Source: Lingula anatina (Eukaryota > Brachiopoda > Lingulata > Lingulida > Lingulidae). Taken from it: a stretch of 64,000 nt of DNA. The notes beneath the pieces were generated by a model. That model worked only from the letters and a program-made list of their open reading frames with translations. It was not told the origin of the DNA and ran no database searches. Made by a program: the position numbers and the translations under genes. Positions 20,762 to 32,613 of this stretch are shown piece by piece (within the stretch, counting starts at the first letter, position 1; each line of letters starts with the position of its first letter). The stretch spans positions 456,256 through 520,255 of the forward strand of contig NW_019773892.1 of the NCBI RefSeq assembly GCF_001039355.2, in the 5' to 3' direction.

Positions 20762-23148
20762 GCAGGAGGGGGGGTAATAACGATAAATTTTGTACTCGGT
20801 GCATTCATGTGCATATACATGTACATACTTCGTTCGTTGCCTGCCACATCTTAGACTTGAGCATGGTGTATATACCGGTGAACATATTCAATCTAGTCAA
20901 AAAATAAAATAAACATCAGCTTATAAGTAAATTAAACTAAAACCGTAAAGACCGTTTCATGTTAGAGTTAACGTTTACGTCAATTTTTCGCAAATCGCAT
21001 GTAGGTTGTGTTAACTTTGTGTTAACAAATATAGTTCTGATATAAAAAAGTAACAACTTTTACCTTAAATAATTAAGCAGTGACTCATGACGAATTAAAA
21101 AAGACCTCATGAAGAGCGCCTAGTTACGACACAACGCCTACGAAAATATAAGCCTTTCCACATACCTTGTGAACCCCAAGGTGCTATGTGCAGTTTTCCC
21201 ATAGTCTATAAAAAGTTCTGAAAATGAAACGATATTCGTGTTAACAACATCAGCAATAAGTAAACTTTGATTGTCTGACATGAATACTTTTCTAAAGAAA
21301 TGGTACAGATTCACATGTGCATCTCGGTGAGGAGTTTCAGAGCAACAAACGCGATCCTTGTATCATGTATTTAACGGGTTTAAAGGCATAGACGGTTGGT
21401 GTTATACAATGTACACTTCATCATAACAACATACATTATTAATCATGTCATTTGCAACCATTTTCATTTAACAATCAAGGTTCATCCTATCCAAAATTAT
21501 TGAAAAAAGGACGATCTCGAAAGTTTCGAGTTCTAAATTTCTATTTTACCATATGAGTGAAACCCGCCAGTCTCCACGTCTATTACGAAAGTGGCTAAAA
21601 AAATTTGGAACTGAAAATTGGTTCATAGATCGTAATTTTATCAACAGTTTTGACTTGGTGATGCAAAAAGACCATAAAATTTGAATTAAGCGTACTGTCG
21701 CCCGTGTCCGTAAACTGCAATGGACGAGCAAAGACAACTTTCCGCAAAGATTCGAAACTTTATCGTTAGTATTGTCACCTTCCATATTTATTGTTAGGTG
21801 ATTGTTCAGCTTCTTATCTCTTACCTCCCCCGAAAAAGTTCCCCTCCTGAAAATTGTCCAGCCCTATCTCTTCATAACCAATGGCCACCGTGCGGACACC
21901 GTGAGCGTCCAGCTTCGGCTTGAGCTTGGTCAGTAGTTTGAGATAGTGCCGGCACGTTATTCATCCCCAGTATCGGACGAAGTATATCAAACATATCTGC
22001 GTTTCCCACAGTTTGGAATATGTAATGGTCTAAATATGAAAAAAAAAGTAACAGTTAATGAGAAATGAACAATCTTTTAATGTTTGATAATAAGCATCTC
22101 GCCCATTCTTTCTTAAATTTGGAATCCGCGTAGGCGTACAGGGTAATAGCACAACGCCACAAAATCGTTTTCAGAATTAGGTCCAGTGTATAGATTGCAT
22201 ATTTGGCTGCTTATCTGGGTTTATTTGAGGCATAGGGGCGTGTCTTTTATTATCATCATGATAAAAAGGTTGATACGTGTAGTCACCATATGTATTATGC
22301 ATTGTTAGATGATTTGTAGTGAAAAATAAGATAATACATATTAAAATCGAATGGCGAAAGCGCCATCAAAATCTGCATCATGGAAACTTTTTTGACGATA
22401 ATCGTCTCTGTGCATAAGTTCAGAAGATAAGTTGAGTACATAATCACAAATAGAATAAATAATGTGCCAATCGGTGAGGAAATTCGTAAATATGACTACA
22501 TGTTAACCTTATTCAGTAAACAAATCAACAAATTCAAATACAGATGCATATATATTGATAACTCCGTGTACTTATGAAAATAAAAATAATATAGTGAATT
22601 TAGCGTCCTCATAACGTACAAAGTGCAAGTCATGGCATGCAATATAATGTACGCAGTGCAAAAATACAACGCATAGCTCTTGGGCACTTTGCACATTTGT
22701 AAATATTGTTGAATAACATTAACCTTGCTTACTCTTGCTGTATCCACTGTATTATATGTTTTCTTACCACAATCTAAACGCGGCTTTAAAAGCTGTAAAA
22801 AGTAAAACCCAACAAAGAATACAATCAGCTATTTTTAGAGTCCACCAAGAGACCAGATAAAACACCAGTGACCTCATTCCCTGATGAAGGTTTCTTGGTT
22901 GACACAAAAATATTGGAGTCGTATTTTAATATTAAAATAAGCACAAGTTTTGCTAGATGTTGTTTTTGAAGAGAACTCTCATTGTGACACGCTGTAGTGT
23001 GCCTACTGTCAATAGCCATAATTTTAGCTACATATTATTATCAACTGCACCTACAGAGATTATATTATGTATACTGAACATTATTATTCACCTCTCCGCC
23101 GCCAACAGGCTGCAATTGAGCATCTCGAAGAGAATCGATGACACTCAT
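19844..23148 (-). CDS. PRXL2B: PRXL2B-like selenoprotein (SelU family; prostamide/prostaglandin F synthase-like)
   Basis: Six coding exons: 23148-23092 (starts MSVIDSLRDAQLQPVGGGE), 22029-21825, 21217-21166, 20892-20829, 20405-20330, 20001-19844. Phases agree throughout and give 203 residues (vertebrate PRXL2B about 200). The thioredoxin-like, peroxiredoxin-like core reads LIYFVRYWG-TGA-ITCRHYLK: the in-frame TGA (21961-21963) sits at residue 42, where relatives have the first Cys of a CxxC motif, giving UITC with resolving Cys45. Downstream GYEEIGLDNFQEGNFFGGEL, the GGMLAVSAGGKDVLLKYIQ strand and the C-terminal ALGIEDSVP..QCDTDVC match PRXL2B rather than PRXL2A. The family reduces prostaglandin H2/prostamide H2 in the cytosol. 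Open frame on both sides of TGA, conserved sequence after it and the SECIS candidate argue for selenocysteine, not a pseudogene. Confidence 0.9.
20708..20760. repeat. (ATA)n microsatellite
   Basis: Trinucleotide repeat in PRXL2B intron 4. It generates a poly-Ile frame with no coding meaning. Confidence 0.93.
21961..21963 (-). other. In-frame TGA read as selenocysteine (Sec42)
   Basis: On the minus strand the codons run TAC TGG GGA TGA ATA ACG TGC. The TGA occupies the peroxidatic-side position of the UxxC motif, and the reading frame continues with family-conserved residues for another 160 codons. Confidence 0.85.
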
Positions 23149-24081
23149 CGTCCTCGCTCTCCAGTCCCTGCTCGCGTCTGAGGCTGTCAACCTGTACTCG
23201 AGTTAATGTCACTGCGGCCGTGCTCGACGTGGGCCTGTTTGAGTGGTTGTCTATAGGACCTTATGTGCAGATCACTGATTGCACTTCGCCCAAAAAATAA
23301 CAGCCGATCAATAATCTGGGTCAAAAAGTAGGACTCTTCTGTTGTTGGACAAAGCAGTTGATAGTAGTAGTTTGGTTAACCAAGTAGGTCTGTGAGCCTG
23401 GTCTAAGTTGGTGTCATTATCTAGGACTAAGGTGGAGCATATATGATGTCATGACATTTAGAGAATGCTAAATAAAAAAAAATTGGGTCACAGCAATGAC
23501 TTGACTATAAAAAAGCGAACTTTTGACTTTGTTCCTTCTGGTGAAACACGATAAGAATCAATTTGTCTAATAAACGGTGACTTATATTACTAGTAGATAA
23601 CGTTAGGGCCTATGGATACATGTCTTGTCATTTACCATTGCCAGCAAAATTTTTTACACGTTGTTAAATGGGTTTTAGAATAAAATAGATGGATTCTTCA
23701 AGTATTTTACCGATAATTAAAAAAATATTCATATACTGAATTTTTATCATTTGACTATAGCTGGGCCGGAGGTCGCCAGAAGAAATTTATTTATTTATTT
23801 ATTTTGATGGGTGCTTTCAAGTGTTACCCTTTCTCCTTGTCTATTAAAAGCTTATTCATTTTCCTTCAATCAGGGTATTGAAGAGTACCACACGCGGCAC
23901 AAATAACCTGCTTACAGGGCTTCACCAGCTGCCTCCAAGCTTTTTTTCTCAGCCTACCGCCCTGTTTATAATAGCTTGCCTTAGGAAACTGCCTGGTCAA
24001 GGTGTTTGCACGGTGTGAGCAAACAGGTTATCCTTTTCCATATATCTCATTTATCAAAAAAAAAAGTAATAATAATAATAA

Positions 24082-24112
<31 letters not shown>

Positions 24113-24130
24113 AATAAAATAGGAAAGTAA

Positions 24131-24170
<40 letters not shown>

Positions 24171-24379
24171 CAGATAACGTAACGCTTGAAGATGACACTA
24201 CATGTCACTGCAAGCGACATCATAAAAACATTCTGTCTTCAACGGCAACAGTCACACTTGAAATAGGCTAAATATACTATATATAGAATTATACCTCGCA
24301 TACCTGATACCATTCAAAGATAGTAAAAATGTTTAACTGTATAGAAAGATTGACAGTGCCTTCTACAACATTTATAAAA
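23149..24379. other. Region upstream of PRXL2B, no gene seen
   Basis: Holds the presumed PRXL2B promoter just above 23148. Further out are simple repeats: (ATTT)n near 23785-23802, mixed ATA/AATA tract near 24068-24120 and a (CT)n tract near 24131-24170. No coding exon is supportable. Confidence 0.5.
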
Positions 24380-24667
24380 GGGCCATTCAAAATAGATGAT
24401 CCGAGTGCTAACTGATCCGCCGACTAAATATGGCCGACCACACTTCAAAAGGGATGCCGCTGATTCCCGATGGTCTCCCCGCATTCACAGGCTTCAGTAA
24501 ACGGATTAAATCTCGGATCCGAGGTTTAATTGCTGGGCCCCTGCAGCGACGGCGCGTATGGAGGCGGGGAGACCATCATGGAAATAGCAGCATCACGTTT
24601 GAAGTGTGGTCGGCCATATTTAGTCGGCAGATCAGTTAGTACTAGGATCATCTATTATGAATGGCCC
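24380..24667. mobile_element. Foldback / MITE-like inverted-repeat element
   Basis: Begins GGGCCATTCAAAATAGATGATCC and ends with the near-exact reverse complement. The arms (about 24380-24483 and 24565-24667) pair for roughly 100 bp, including CGACTAAATATGGCCGACCA. A spacer of about 80 bp has an internal CGGATCCGAG palindrome. No clear target-site duplication is visible. The open frames inside are products of the palindrome. Confidence 0.8.
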
Positions 24668-25539
24668 AATAAATGCCTACATGAGTTTCTTGTTATCTAC
24701 AACTTTTTAAAAATTTGCTTGCAGGTTAATCCATTATTTTCTGAGGGGGGCTGCTTTTCTATCTATCATATGTTTCTTTTTTCTGTTATACTGAAATAAA
24801 TAGGCCGGTTCCTCTTTAAAAATGACAGCTTAACCTGACTTGATTATGCAAAAGGAAAAAAAAATGTCTGCAATTGTTAACTGACAGCAAATTGTTTTGA
24901 AAGTTGTTTTGGGTACAGAAATTATTGAGTGAGGCGGGCGCAATTTTTACACATAACCGCACCTGTCGCCCAAAAAGCTTTTCAGTTAGACGAAGTCACT
25001 TTCGTATTATCTTTCGATTTTAAGAAAGGCTTTTCATACTTCAATATTTGTCATCACTTTTGAACATTTATGTTGCAAATGACAGGGCACCTATCTCATG
25101 AAATGTTTTAATAATATTGTGGGGGAGAAAACAGAAGAAGAAAGCGACAAAGAAGGGAAAATGTGAGACGGAGATGAAAATTCTAATAAATCAGGTACTT
25201 TTGCTCTTCGATGATTTTTATATTTAGAAAGACAGATGACGCATTTTAATGACATTTTCTTGTGTTAGAGCGCTACTTGAGGGAGATGGTAAAAGTTCTC
25301 GACACTGATACTCCAAATTTTCCAGGTTGCACTGTAAAGGATTGCATTTTTTTACTATTTTGTTGTTTTATTTATTTCCCGTGCAGCGTATTCGTTTTAA
25401 TTCCTTTAATGAGCCATACCATAACAACTACGCAAATAATTCATTTTTTTGTGAATAATAATGAATTTAGCTTTACACAGGTTCACATCTCTATTCTTTA
25501 ATGTACTTTTTTTCATTTAGACAAAGAGTTTTGTGCCAT

Positions 25540-25870
25540 TGAAAACCACGAGCACAGACAACTGCAACTTGAGTAAAAATGAAGATTCTGGGCAAAATTT
25601 GAATACACACGCCCCCGAGCGGACAATGGTAAAAATAAAAAATAATCTTCGGGTGGCTTCAAGAGAAGACATCTTACTTGAATCACCCCATATGGCGCCC
25701 GAGGTCGTTACCAGCTACTCGCAAAGGCTGACATGTACAGCTTTCATGGCTCTGGGAAGCTCCTTCAACCTTTCCAAGACTATTTTGGTATCACCGATGC
25801 CGAAGTACTGAGCAAGTTTGAGACGTCTGCTATATGTTTCTCAACAATTGCACGAGTCCCGAACACTGGT
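25540..25870 (+). pseudogene. Decayed protein-kinase-like fragment
   Basis: A frame with ESPHMAPEVVTSYSQ resembles the kinase activation-loop end (APE motif). A second frame, two bases out of register, has KADMYSF starting at 25724, resembling the KADVYSFG helix that normally follows the APE. No HRD, DFG or glycine loop is visible, so this looks like a frameshifted remnant. It could be chance similarity. Nothing else recognisable was found between 24668 and 26460. Confidence 0.33.
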
Positions 25871-26467
25871 ATATTGGCCTTTGATCTTTGAGTTATTCTA
25901 ATTTATTGCTCTGAATTACTTAAAATTATGCTTATAAAATTATTTTCTTGCAATTAAGGTATTGGACTTCTTATTTCAAAGACAGCCTTCTTGACAACGT
26001 CGCAATTATGAACTTTGATTTTCTAATTAATTATATAAAATCTTATTTAGTTCGTGTTAACCGTACTCTTCAGAGCCCTGAAGTTCAACACTTTTAATAG
26101 GTATCCAATGCGGGATTTTTGCGCAAAATCAAGTTTTTTTCTCGAGAAAGATAGTTATTGAGATTAATTTTTCCTGATCATGAAACATTGTTCGACTCGT
26201 CCCGTTCTTAGTTTGATGTTTTATATCATATCTTATTGAATAATTTAGTTCTAAATATATGTGTAGACGTATAGACCGTTTTGCCTTCCAGTTACCCCTC
26301 CCATTAGGTACGTCCATTTTAGGGTTTTTTACCATTTTATTGTATTTAAGGTCTAAAATGGGAAACATTTGTACTTGTAGCTTTGCAGGATATTCAGGCA
26401 TAGAAAGCATGAAAAAGGATCATTTTCAAACCGCGTGTGCAAAAGATGGTGAGTTTGCAGCGGCTTT

Positions 26468-26531
26468 GACAGACTTCAAACGTGAGACCTCCAACGTGTG
26501 AAGAGCTATGAGCACCACTACACCACAAAAC
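26468..26531 (-). pseudogene. Degenerate tRNA-Val (CAC-like) copy
   Basis: On the minus strand it retains GTGGTGTAGTGGT (D-arm/box A side), a CTTCACACG anticodon-loop-like stretch and CGTTTGAAG resembling the T-loop, but the acceptor stem and T-arm pairs are broken. It lies directly beside two better tRNA-Val genes. Confidence 0.55.
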
Positions 26532-26619
26532 TTTTTCTGGACAAACTGACAGAGCGTTCGAGACTGAGCAACACAATTTTTCACAAGAGGCATTGTCAAA
26601 AGTCTAAAAGAAAAACGCT

Positions 26620-26691
26620 GGTTCTGCCAGGTTTCGAACCTGGGACCTTCTGCGTGTAAAGCAGACGTGATTACCACTACACTACAGAACC
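26620..26691 (-). tRNA. tRNA-Val (anticodon TAC)
   Basis: 72 nt on the minus strand, GGTTCTG...CAGAACC acceptor stem, box A TAGTGTAGTGG, anticodon arm TCTGC-TTTACAC-GCAGA, box B GGTTCGAAACC. The T-arm pairs fully. A TTTTT stretch follows the 3' end within about 10 nt, a Pol III terminator. No intron. Confidence 0.93.
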
Positions 26692-26774
26692 CCTTCAGAC
26701 CACCCATTTCCCCGTCTCGTTCCGAACTCAACGATATTTCTAATGTTAAATGTGATATAAATGTCCAAAATACT

Positions 26775-26846
26775 GGTTCTACCAGGTTTCGATCCTGGGA
26801 CCTTCGGCGTGTGAAGCAAATGTGATAACTACTACACTACAGAACC
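26775..26846 (-). tRNA. tRNA-Val (anticodon CAC), slightly degenerate
   Basis: 72 nt on the minus strand with the same acceptor stem as the neighbour, loop TTCACAC giving anticodon CAC, and T-loop GGATCGAAACC. The anticodon stem (TTTGC / GCCGA) has one clear mismatch, so it may be a diverging or weak gene. A TTTT stretch follows downstream. Confidence 0.72.
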
Positions 26847-26849
26847 CTT

Positions 26850-28017
26850 TCTCCAGACTAAGACTCCCGCTCGTTCGGAGTTGAACAATATTTCTATTGA
26901 TAAATTTGATATTATATCCAAAATACTTCTTCAAAGGGAAGCATTAAAATAAAATGAAATATTAACAAATTATAAGAGTCAAAACAATTTACTGCAATGC
27001 CCCAATGTAAGACCTCCTTTATTTTTTTCTAATTTTATATAATTACTGGTTAAAACATTTGAGCAACATTTTCTCCATGATGACCAAAAATTACTTCATC
27101 TTTTTTCCATCCAGCACATTTTTTCAATAAACAATTTTGTTTATAACCATGCAAAAGAAAATATTTGCCATTCTTTTACCATTAAGGGCTTACTAAAAGA
27201 AGTTAAAAATTAATGAAGATTTGAAATACTTTTTAAGAAATGCTCACCCAAATTATTTTTAAGTCTTGCTTTAATAACTTGTTCTAAGAGAATACACAGA
27301 GGTAATGAGATTGTCCCTAATATACATCTAGTATAATGTTAGTCCATCCAATTATCTTATAATATAAATATCTAAAACATACAAAAATAGTCCATCCTAC
27401 TGCAAACATATAATGTGCGTCATCTATACTGATTTTAACTAAGCCAAGACATTAAGAGTGTCTGCAAATTACATTCTAAAGACTAAGTGCCCAAGGCCAA
27501 ATGCCAGTAATAGTGGAGATAAGCCAGTAAAATAATATTGTCAGTATCAGTTTCTGCTTTGGGTTATGAGCTAAAAAAATCAGCACACAAACTGTGTTTG
27601 TTTTGATACCTTCAAGCAGTGAAACTTAACAAAACTGCATATCTGATTCTTCTCTAAGTCCTGTATTGGATAAGGCAATATCTTTTAACATAAACTTCAA
27701 AAACAAGTATCTATACTTTAACACATTGATTTTTGTATAATCTGGTTCTTTCAAATGAACAGGTCTTCATCATAATACTATAACTGTGAGAAGTAATGTG
27801 TCTTTCATACCCAGTTCTTATCTCCTGACCATTGAAAAACATGGCAATTACCATATTATGTATAAAAATATCAAAGCTGTCTGTTTTGATTTCTTCTTAT
27901 TTTTTTTCAATATCAACAATCTGACATCTCATTTTCATAAAAATAATAAAAGAAAGAAAGAAACAAATAAATAACTAAATGGAACAAAATTTAAGACATT
28001 ATTCCTTATAATGCCAT
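26850..28017. other. Interval between tRNA cluster and XPNPEP3 stop
   Basis: AT-rich, with no coding exon or structured repeat that I can support. It probably includes the XPNPEP3 3' UTR; minus-strand ATTAAA and AATAAA signals occur near 27269 and 27018. Confidence 0.45.
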
Positions 28018-30504
28018 CTATCTCGATTTTAACAAAGCTTCGATATCGTCTGGCTCTTTTGGACAGAGACTTGTCAGTACCTCTGGACCATGAGATGTTA
28101 TGAGGACATCATCCTCGATCCTCACACCCATTCCTCGGTATTTCTCTGGTATACTCAGATTATTTTCTGGGAGATAAATACCTGTAAAATGTTAGCACAC
28201 ATGTACAAAGTCACAGTTACCTGGTGGAAACTGTCTATAAACATACTCTGCTTAAAAAAAAGAAAAAAAAATACCCATGAAAAAAGGATCTATGACATCT
28301 TGCTAATGAATAGAAAATGAGAACATCTTTTAGTAAGAGTAAATTTGCTGTTATTTACCAGAAAAAACATGTCTTTGGTCTTGTTCATGCATTGATAGCA
28401 ATTTTTGTTTTTTGCATTTTGACCAAAAATTGACGAAAATTCACTGCTTGACAAAAAATCTTTACCATGCTATCTTCTGACTGCGGTTCTACACAATTTT
28501 CATTTTGTCATTTTTTTTAGCTTAGAGTAAACTGTGTACAAGCAGAAGTTGTGATCAAAGCAGCAACCAATTTTCTTACCAGGTTCTATGGTGACCACCA
28601 TTCCAGGTTCAAGGTCAAGGCTACAGGACATCAGGCTGGTGTCATGGACGTCCATTCCAAGATAATGTCCGATATGATGCGGACAAATCATTCTGGCTTG
28701 CTGGTGGGTAAATTTAAAAGAAATCATTTTTAAAAGTTTAAACAAATACCAAAATGTAATCATTTTTCATTAGAAACAAAATGACCAGAGTATGAAATGA
28801 GAAAGATTTGATATAAATTGGTAGATAATTTTTTTACATTACAGATATCTAGTTACATGTTTAATAGTACTTGTGTGACCCCCTCCCTGTCCATCATCTT
28901 CCCGTGTCCAAAAACCTGGATAATGTCTGTGCATGTTTTCCATCAGTACATGTTACAATGAACAAATATAAACTGATCGAGATCTCTATTTATGTGCAGC
29001 ACTTTTAGCTCTTCATAAGTACCCCTTAAAATTTTTAATGCAGCATTCTGACACTGTGGAGTAATTTTTTTTTTACTTTTATATAATATGGAATTTGACA
29101 AGAATAAAGTCACACCCAAGTAAGCCCTGACTCACATTTGACAACTCAGCTCCATACAAGTGTCTGGGTAATATTCCAAGTTTCTGACACTCTAGTCCTA
29201 TTTGCTTCAGCATGTACTGAAATATTGAATCCAGGGAGCTTTTGGCCACACAGCACTGGATGCACTGCTTCTGGACTCTCAGCACTGCTTCATACACTTC
29301 TCTTTGAGCTTCAGTAAATTTCCCTATGGTAAAAAGTTATATGTTGTCATGGGCATATTCTCTGCTATGTAAATAAATCATATAAGATCTTATGAATACA
29401 TCTCTTTCTTTCTCTCTCTCTCTCTCTCTTTTTTTTTTTTTTTTTGTGAATAAAGAATTTACATACAATCAAAGGAAACAGTGGAACTTAAAACTGACTA
29501 TATTATCATAATATCACTGACTTATTTTTATTTACAAGAACCCAAGCAAACCTGTCAATAATTAACACCTTTAATATGTATCTACCTGAGACTGGTCGTG
29601 TTATGGAAATATTGTGATATCCATGACAAACCTATGACATCCAACTACTTCAGAAATTCTATTTTATTTTATTTTATTTAAATACTGACACACACATGAC
29701 ATTCACATACCTGAGACTGGCCATGTCCTAGTAACATCACTGACATAGCCATGACATTCACATCCAGCGTCCATTAATACTAGCTCTGAATCATGGACGA
29801 GCTGGTTGTTACTTATGTAGTGGATAGTGTTGGCACGATTACCACCTGGAAAAACAAAGATACATAACATGTATGTCCAAATTAGATCAGCTATAAGAAA
29901 GTAATGGACAGTAGTTAAATTAAGGTGCTAGCATTATGCATTTTGCAAACTGCCATTTTCATAGGATAATGCACATTTGTTAAAATCTAAGTATGGTTTT
30001 TAGTAGTTTTAAATTGTATTTACAGTACAATCTTGCATTACTAGTGGAAGCAAGTTAAATGCATGTTAGGTCTACTCTAGAAAATGATGCAAGTAAAAAC
30101 AAAATGCGTATGTTTATATGTACAAGATTTCCAATAGACCTTAAATTTACAAAATTCGACTCTTTTGTGAGGGCTAAGTTTGCATACACAATCAATACAT
30201 TAATAGTTACAACTGTATGGTTTGTGTGTGGTGGGGGTAGGCATTACCTGCTACTACTGGAGGATAAGCTAACATTTCAGCCCCTCGTACACGACATTCA
30301 AAATCCATTTTGGCATATAGGTGTGCTTCATTGACCTGAAACATAAACAATAAACCTATAATAAAATTTGACTTATGCTTCATAGCTTTATTTTAAGTAT
30401 CTTTAGTGGAATTTCCCCAAAAACATAAAACAAATGTAAGAATAAATTAAATATGTTTGGAAAAGAATTTAACATGCAGTTCCATAACTTGCAGAATAAT
30501 CAAG

Positions 30505-30545
<41 letters not shown>

Positions 30546-31872
30546 AAGATTTCTAGCAGATATGAAAGTCAGCAGATAACAAAAACGTATGGGGTGTGCA
30601 GTGTATAATTTTGAGGTTTCTTAATGGTTTCTTTTTTTAAATAGAAAATTGCCATATAGCGAATGTCATCAGGTTGCTACATGACAAAAAGAATCTTTGA
30701 CTTTTTTCATAAATTTATCCTCATCCAATGAAAACCCACAAATAAAAATATTACAAAATTTAAAATGTCCTCACTTAACCTCTGTCAATGCATTTAAGAT
30801 GTGGAACAGCACAATTCCAAACACTCACCCCAGGATACGAATACTTCATCACCTCTGTCAAAGCCTGAGCACCAATCTTTGTACTCTGTTTCACCAGCCT
30901 AATTTCAGCCTCAGATTTCTTTATCCTAATTCCCTGTACCCTCCTAATGGGATTATAGATATTTAAATGTCTTTGTTGTTGAATAAATTTAGATATTACA
31001 CCATCATGCAGTTCCCTGTTCACAGGCCGTGCATAGTCACACCATAGTGTGAATATTCTATTGCGTCTCAGATAACTTTCCAAATACTTTTCTAGGTCAT
31101 CGATATTTTGACAATTTTCAATTCCTGTTAATTTTGGAGCATTTTCTACTCCAGATCTCAACCCCTCCCACAACTCTCTCTTTTCATCTTTCTTGGGTAC
31201 AAAAAGAAACGATGTGTACACAGGTTTTTTGTTTTCCCTCCCAACTTCAAGAACCAGTACGCTGTTTGGCTCCTGAAATCCAGTGAGGTATAACAAATCT
31301 GTATTCTGCCTGAAGACATAGGGGACATCAGTACTCATGTAAGTCACAGGTGCCCCTGGGATGATAACAAGATGGTTCTTTGATTCGTCTCCTCTTGTTG
31401 AAGCTGCATCATGAGCTGATATAATATTGGCCAGTTTGTTCCTCCTGAATTCAAATTCCTCTTTTGAGATTCCAGGAGTGACCTCCCCAGTATTTAAAAG
31501 ATGAGGGTGTGTTTGAGGGGCTGGCTGACCGAATAATCGCACAGCAATGCTGCAAGCTGGGAATGTCTTTAGAAATCCTAAAGAACAAACAGTGAAATTA
31601 ATGGCAGAGTTAAACTAAATCTTTAGAGGTTTACTTACATGTAGTGGTACATACAATGACTATAATCACTGATTAGGCTTATGTCTTTAAAATATATTGA
31701 GGCCCAAAGTTTTCGCCTGCGCGTGAGCAAGCAAGAAAAAGACCGTGAGGAATTACATATCTTCGAAAACAATGTAACAAAATAAACACAATGTGTCAAT
31801 ACTAATAAACACAGACATACCATTTAGCTTCCATAAAGTTTTAAGCGTGGAACCTCTCACGGATAAGGCCAT
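28018..31872 (-). CDS. XPNPEP3: Xaa-Pro aminopeptidase 3, mitochondrial (aminopeptidase P3)
   Basis: Seven coding exons: 31872-31821, 31577-30829, 30335-30248, 29845-29711, 29323-29136, 28700-28580, 28181-28018, all phase-consistent, 498 residues (human about 507). The first 36 residues ([20 protein letters not shown]...) are basic, Ser/Leu-rich and lack acids, as a mitochondrial presequence should. Then [11 protein letters not shown] and the N-terminal creatinase-like domain (to about 260). The C-terminal pita-bread peptidase domain has metal ligands in VLMDAGCE and [13 protein letters not shown] (Asp pair), [10 protein letters not shown] (His), TIEPGIY (Glu) and GVRIEDDVL (Glu). These Mn-dependent enzymes remove the N-terminal residue before proline; the mitochondrial form trims imported proteins after presequence cleavage. 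Loss causes a nephronophthisis-like disease in people. Head-to-head with ST13. Confidence 0.96.
30511..30541. repeat. (GA)n microsatellite
   Basis: Short GA tract in XPNPEP3 intron 2. A (CT)n/T-run of similar size lies near 29412-29446 in intron 4. Confidence 0.9.
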
Positions 31873-32447
31873 TTTTGTTTTGATGTTATTTTCCTCTGAA
31901 CTAGGTCAGTCTCGTTTGGCCTCGTGAAAATGCTTGCTCACAGTAATGTAATTTAAAGGGTATTGTATGTACTTTAAAGATATATTTACATTTAACAGAG
32001 TTTATTTTTTATTATTCAGAATAACACAAGCATTAAAAGTAGTACAGACGAGACGCACACGATTAAAAACGTGTGAACATAACTAGGTCAATCGCGCGAA
32101 ACCTCGTGACCTTCAGGTTACCCCACCTGGAAGTTTCTAGTGAAGCAGACAGCAGCAACGTGCTTTTACCGGCAGGGTATTCTCTTATATCTGAGTGCCA
32201 CCCAATTAGGTATATTTGACTGACATTATCTTTGGAATTTGATATTTCGAGTCACATGTAGTAATGGTGCAACTTTTGCTTTGGGATATGTAAATGCATA
32301 TGTTACTACAAAGATTTAACACTAAATTCTTTTGTTGAGCGAATCATTGAATGAAAACAGCCAAAGCGTAGAAAGTATTTCAGTTTTTATCCTAATCACT
32401 TCGATGACAGTAAGCAGTGGTTACAATATATTGATCCTTGTTATTTC
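31873..32447. promoter_or_regulatory. Putative bidirectional promoter region, XPNPEP3 / ST13
   Basis: Lies between divergent genes. It contains CpG-bearing sequence near 32090-32180 (TCGCGCGAAACCTCGTGACC) and a GAAnnTTC pair (GGAAGTTTCTAG), the minimal heat-shock-factor half-site pair. ST13's first coding exon begins at a splice acceptor (34365-34366), so a non-coding first exon must lie upstream, plausibly here. The exact start sites are not determinable by eye. Confidence 0.45.
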
Positions 32448-32605
32448 GGGGGCGTCTCGATAGTCCGAAGGTTCATTGGTCCGAAGGTTCATTGGTCCGA
32501 AAAACGGTAACATTTTTATCGGTTTTTTAATCAAGGGTTCATTGGTCCGAAGGTTCTGTAGTGAACATTCGGACCAATGAACCTTCGGACTATTGCTACG
32601 GCCCC
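32448..32605. mobile_element. hAT-like MITE with 8-bp target-site duplication
   Basis: 158 bp with terminal inverted repeats (left GGGGGCGTCTCGATAGTCCG, right its near reverse complement) that continue through AAGGTTCATTGGTCCGAA. Identical 8-bp GTTATTTC copies flank it (32440-32447 and 32606-32613). Non-coding. An 8-bp duplication is typical of hAT elements. Confidence 0.9.
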
Positions 32606-32613
32606 GTTATTTC

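Noticed and set aside
21825-22029. PRXL2B as a pseudogene because of the in-frame TGA
   Set aside because: There is a single TGA exactly at the redox position, all splice sites are intact, conservation continues downstream and a SECIS candidate is present.
22770-22794. 25-nt exon-like segment in PRXL2B intron 1 with acceptor and GTAAGA donor
   Set aside because: Including it shifts exon 2 out of the conserved frame (25 nt); skipping it gives a match to PRXL2B.
24430-24799. 69- and 89-codon frames
   Set aside because: They arise from the palindromic foldback element.
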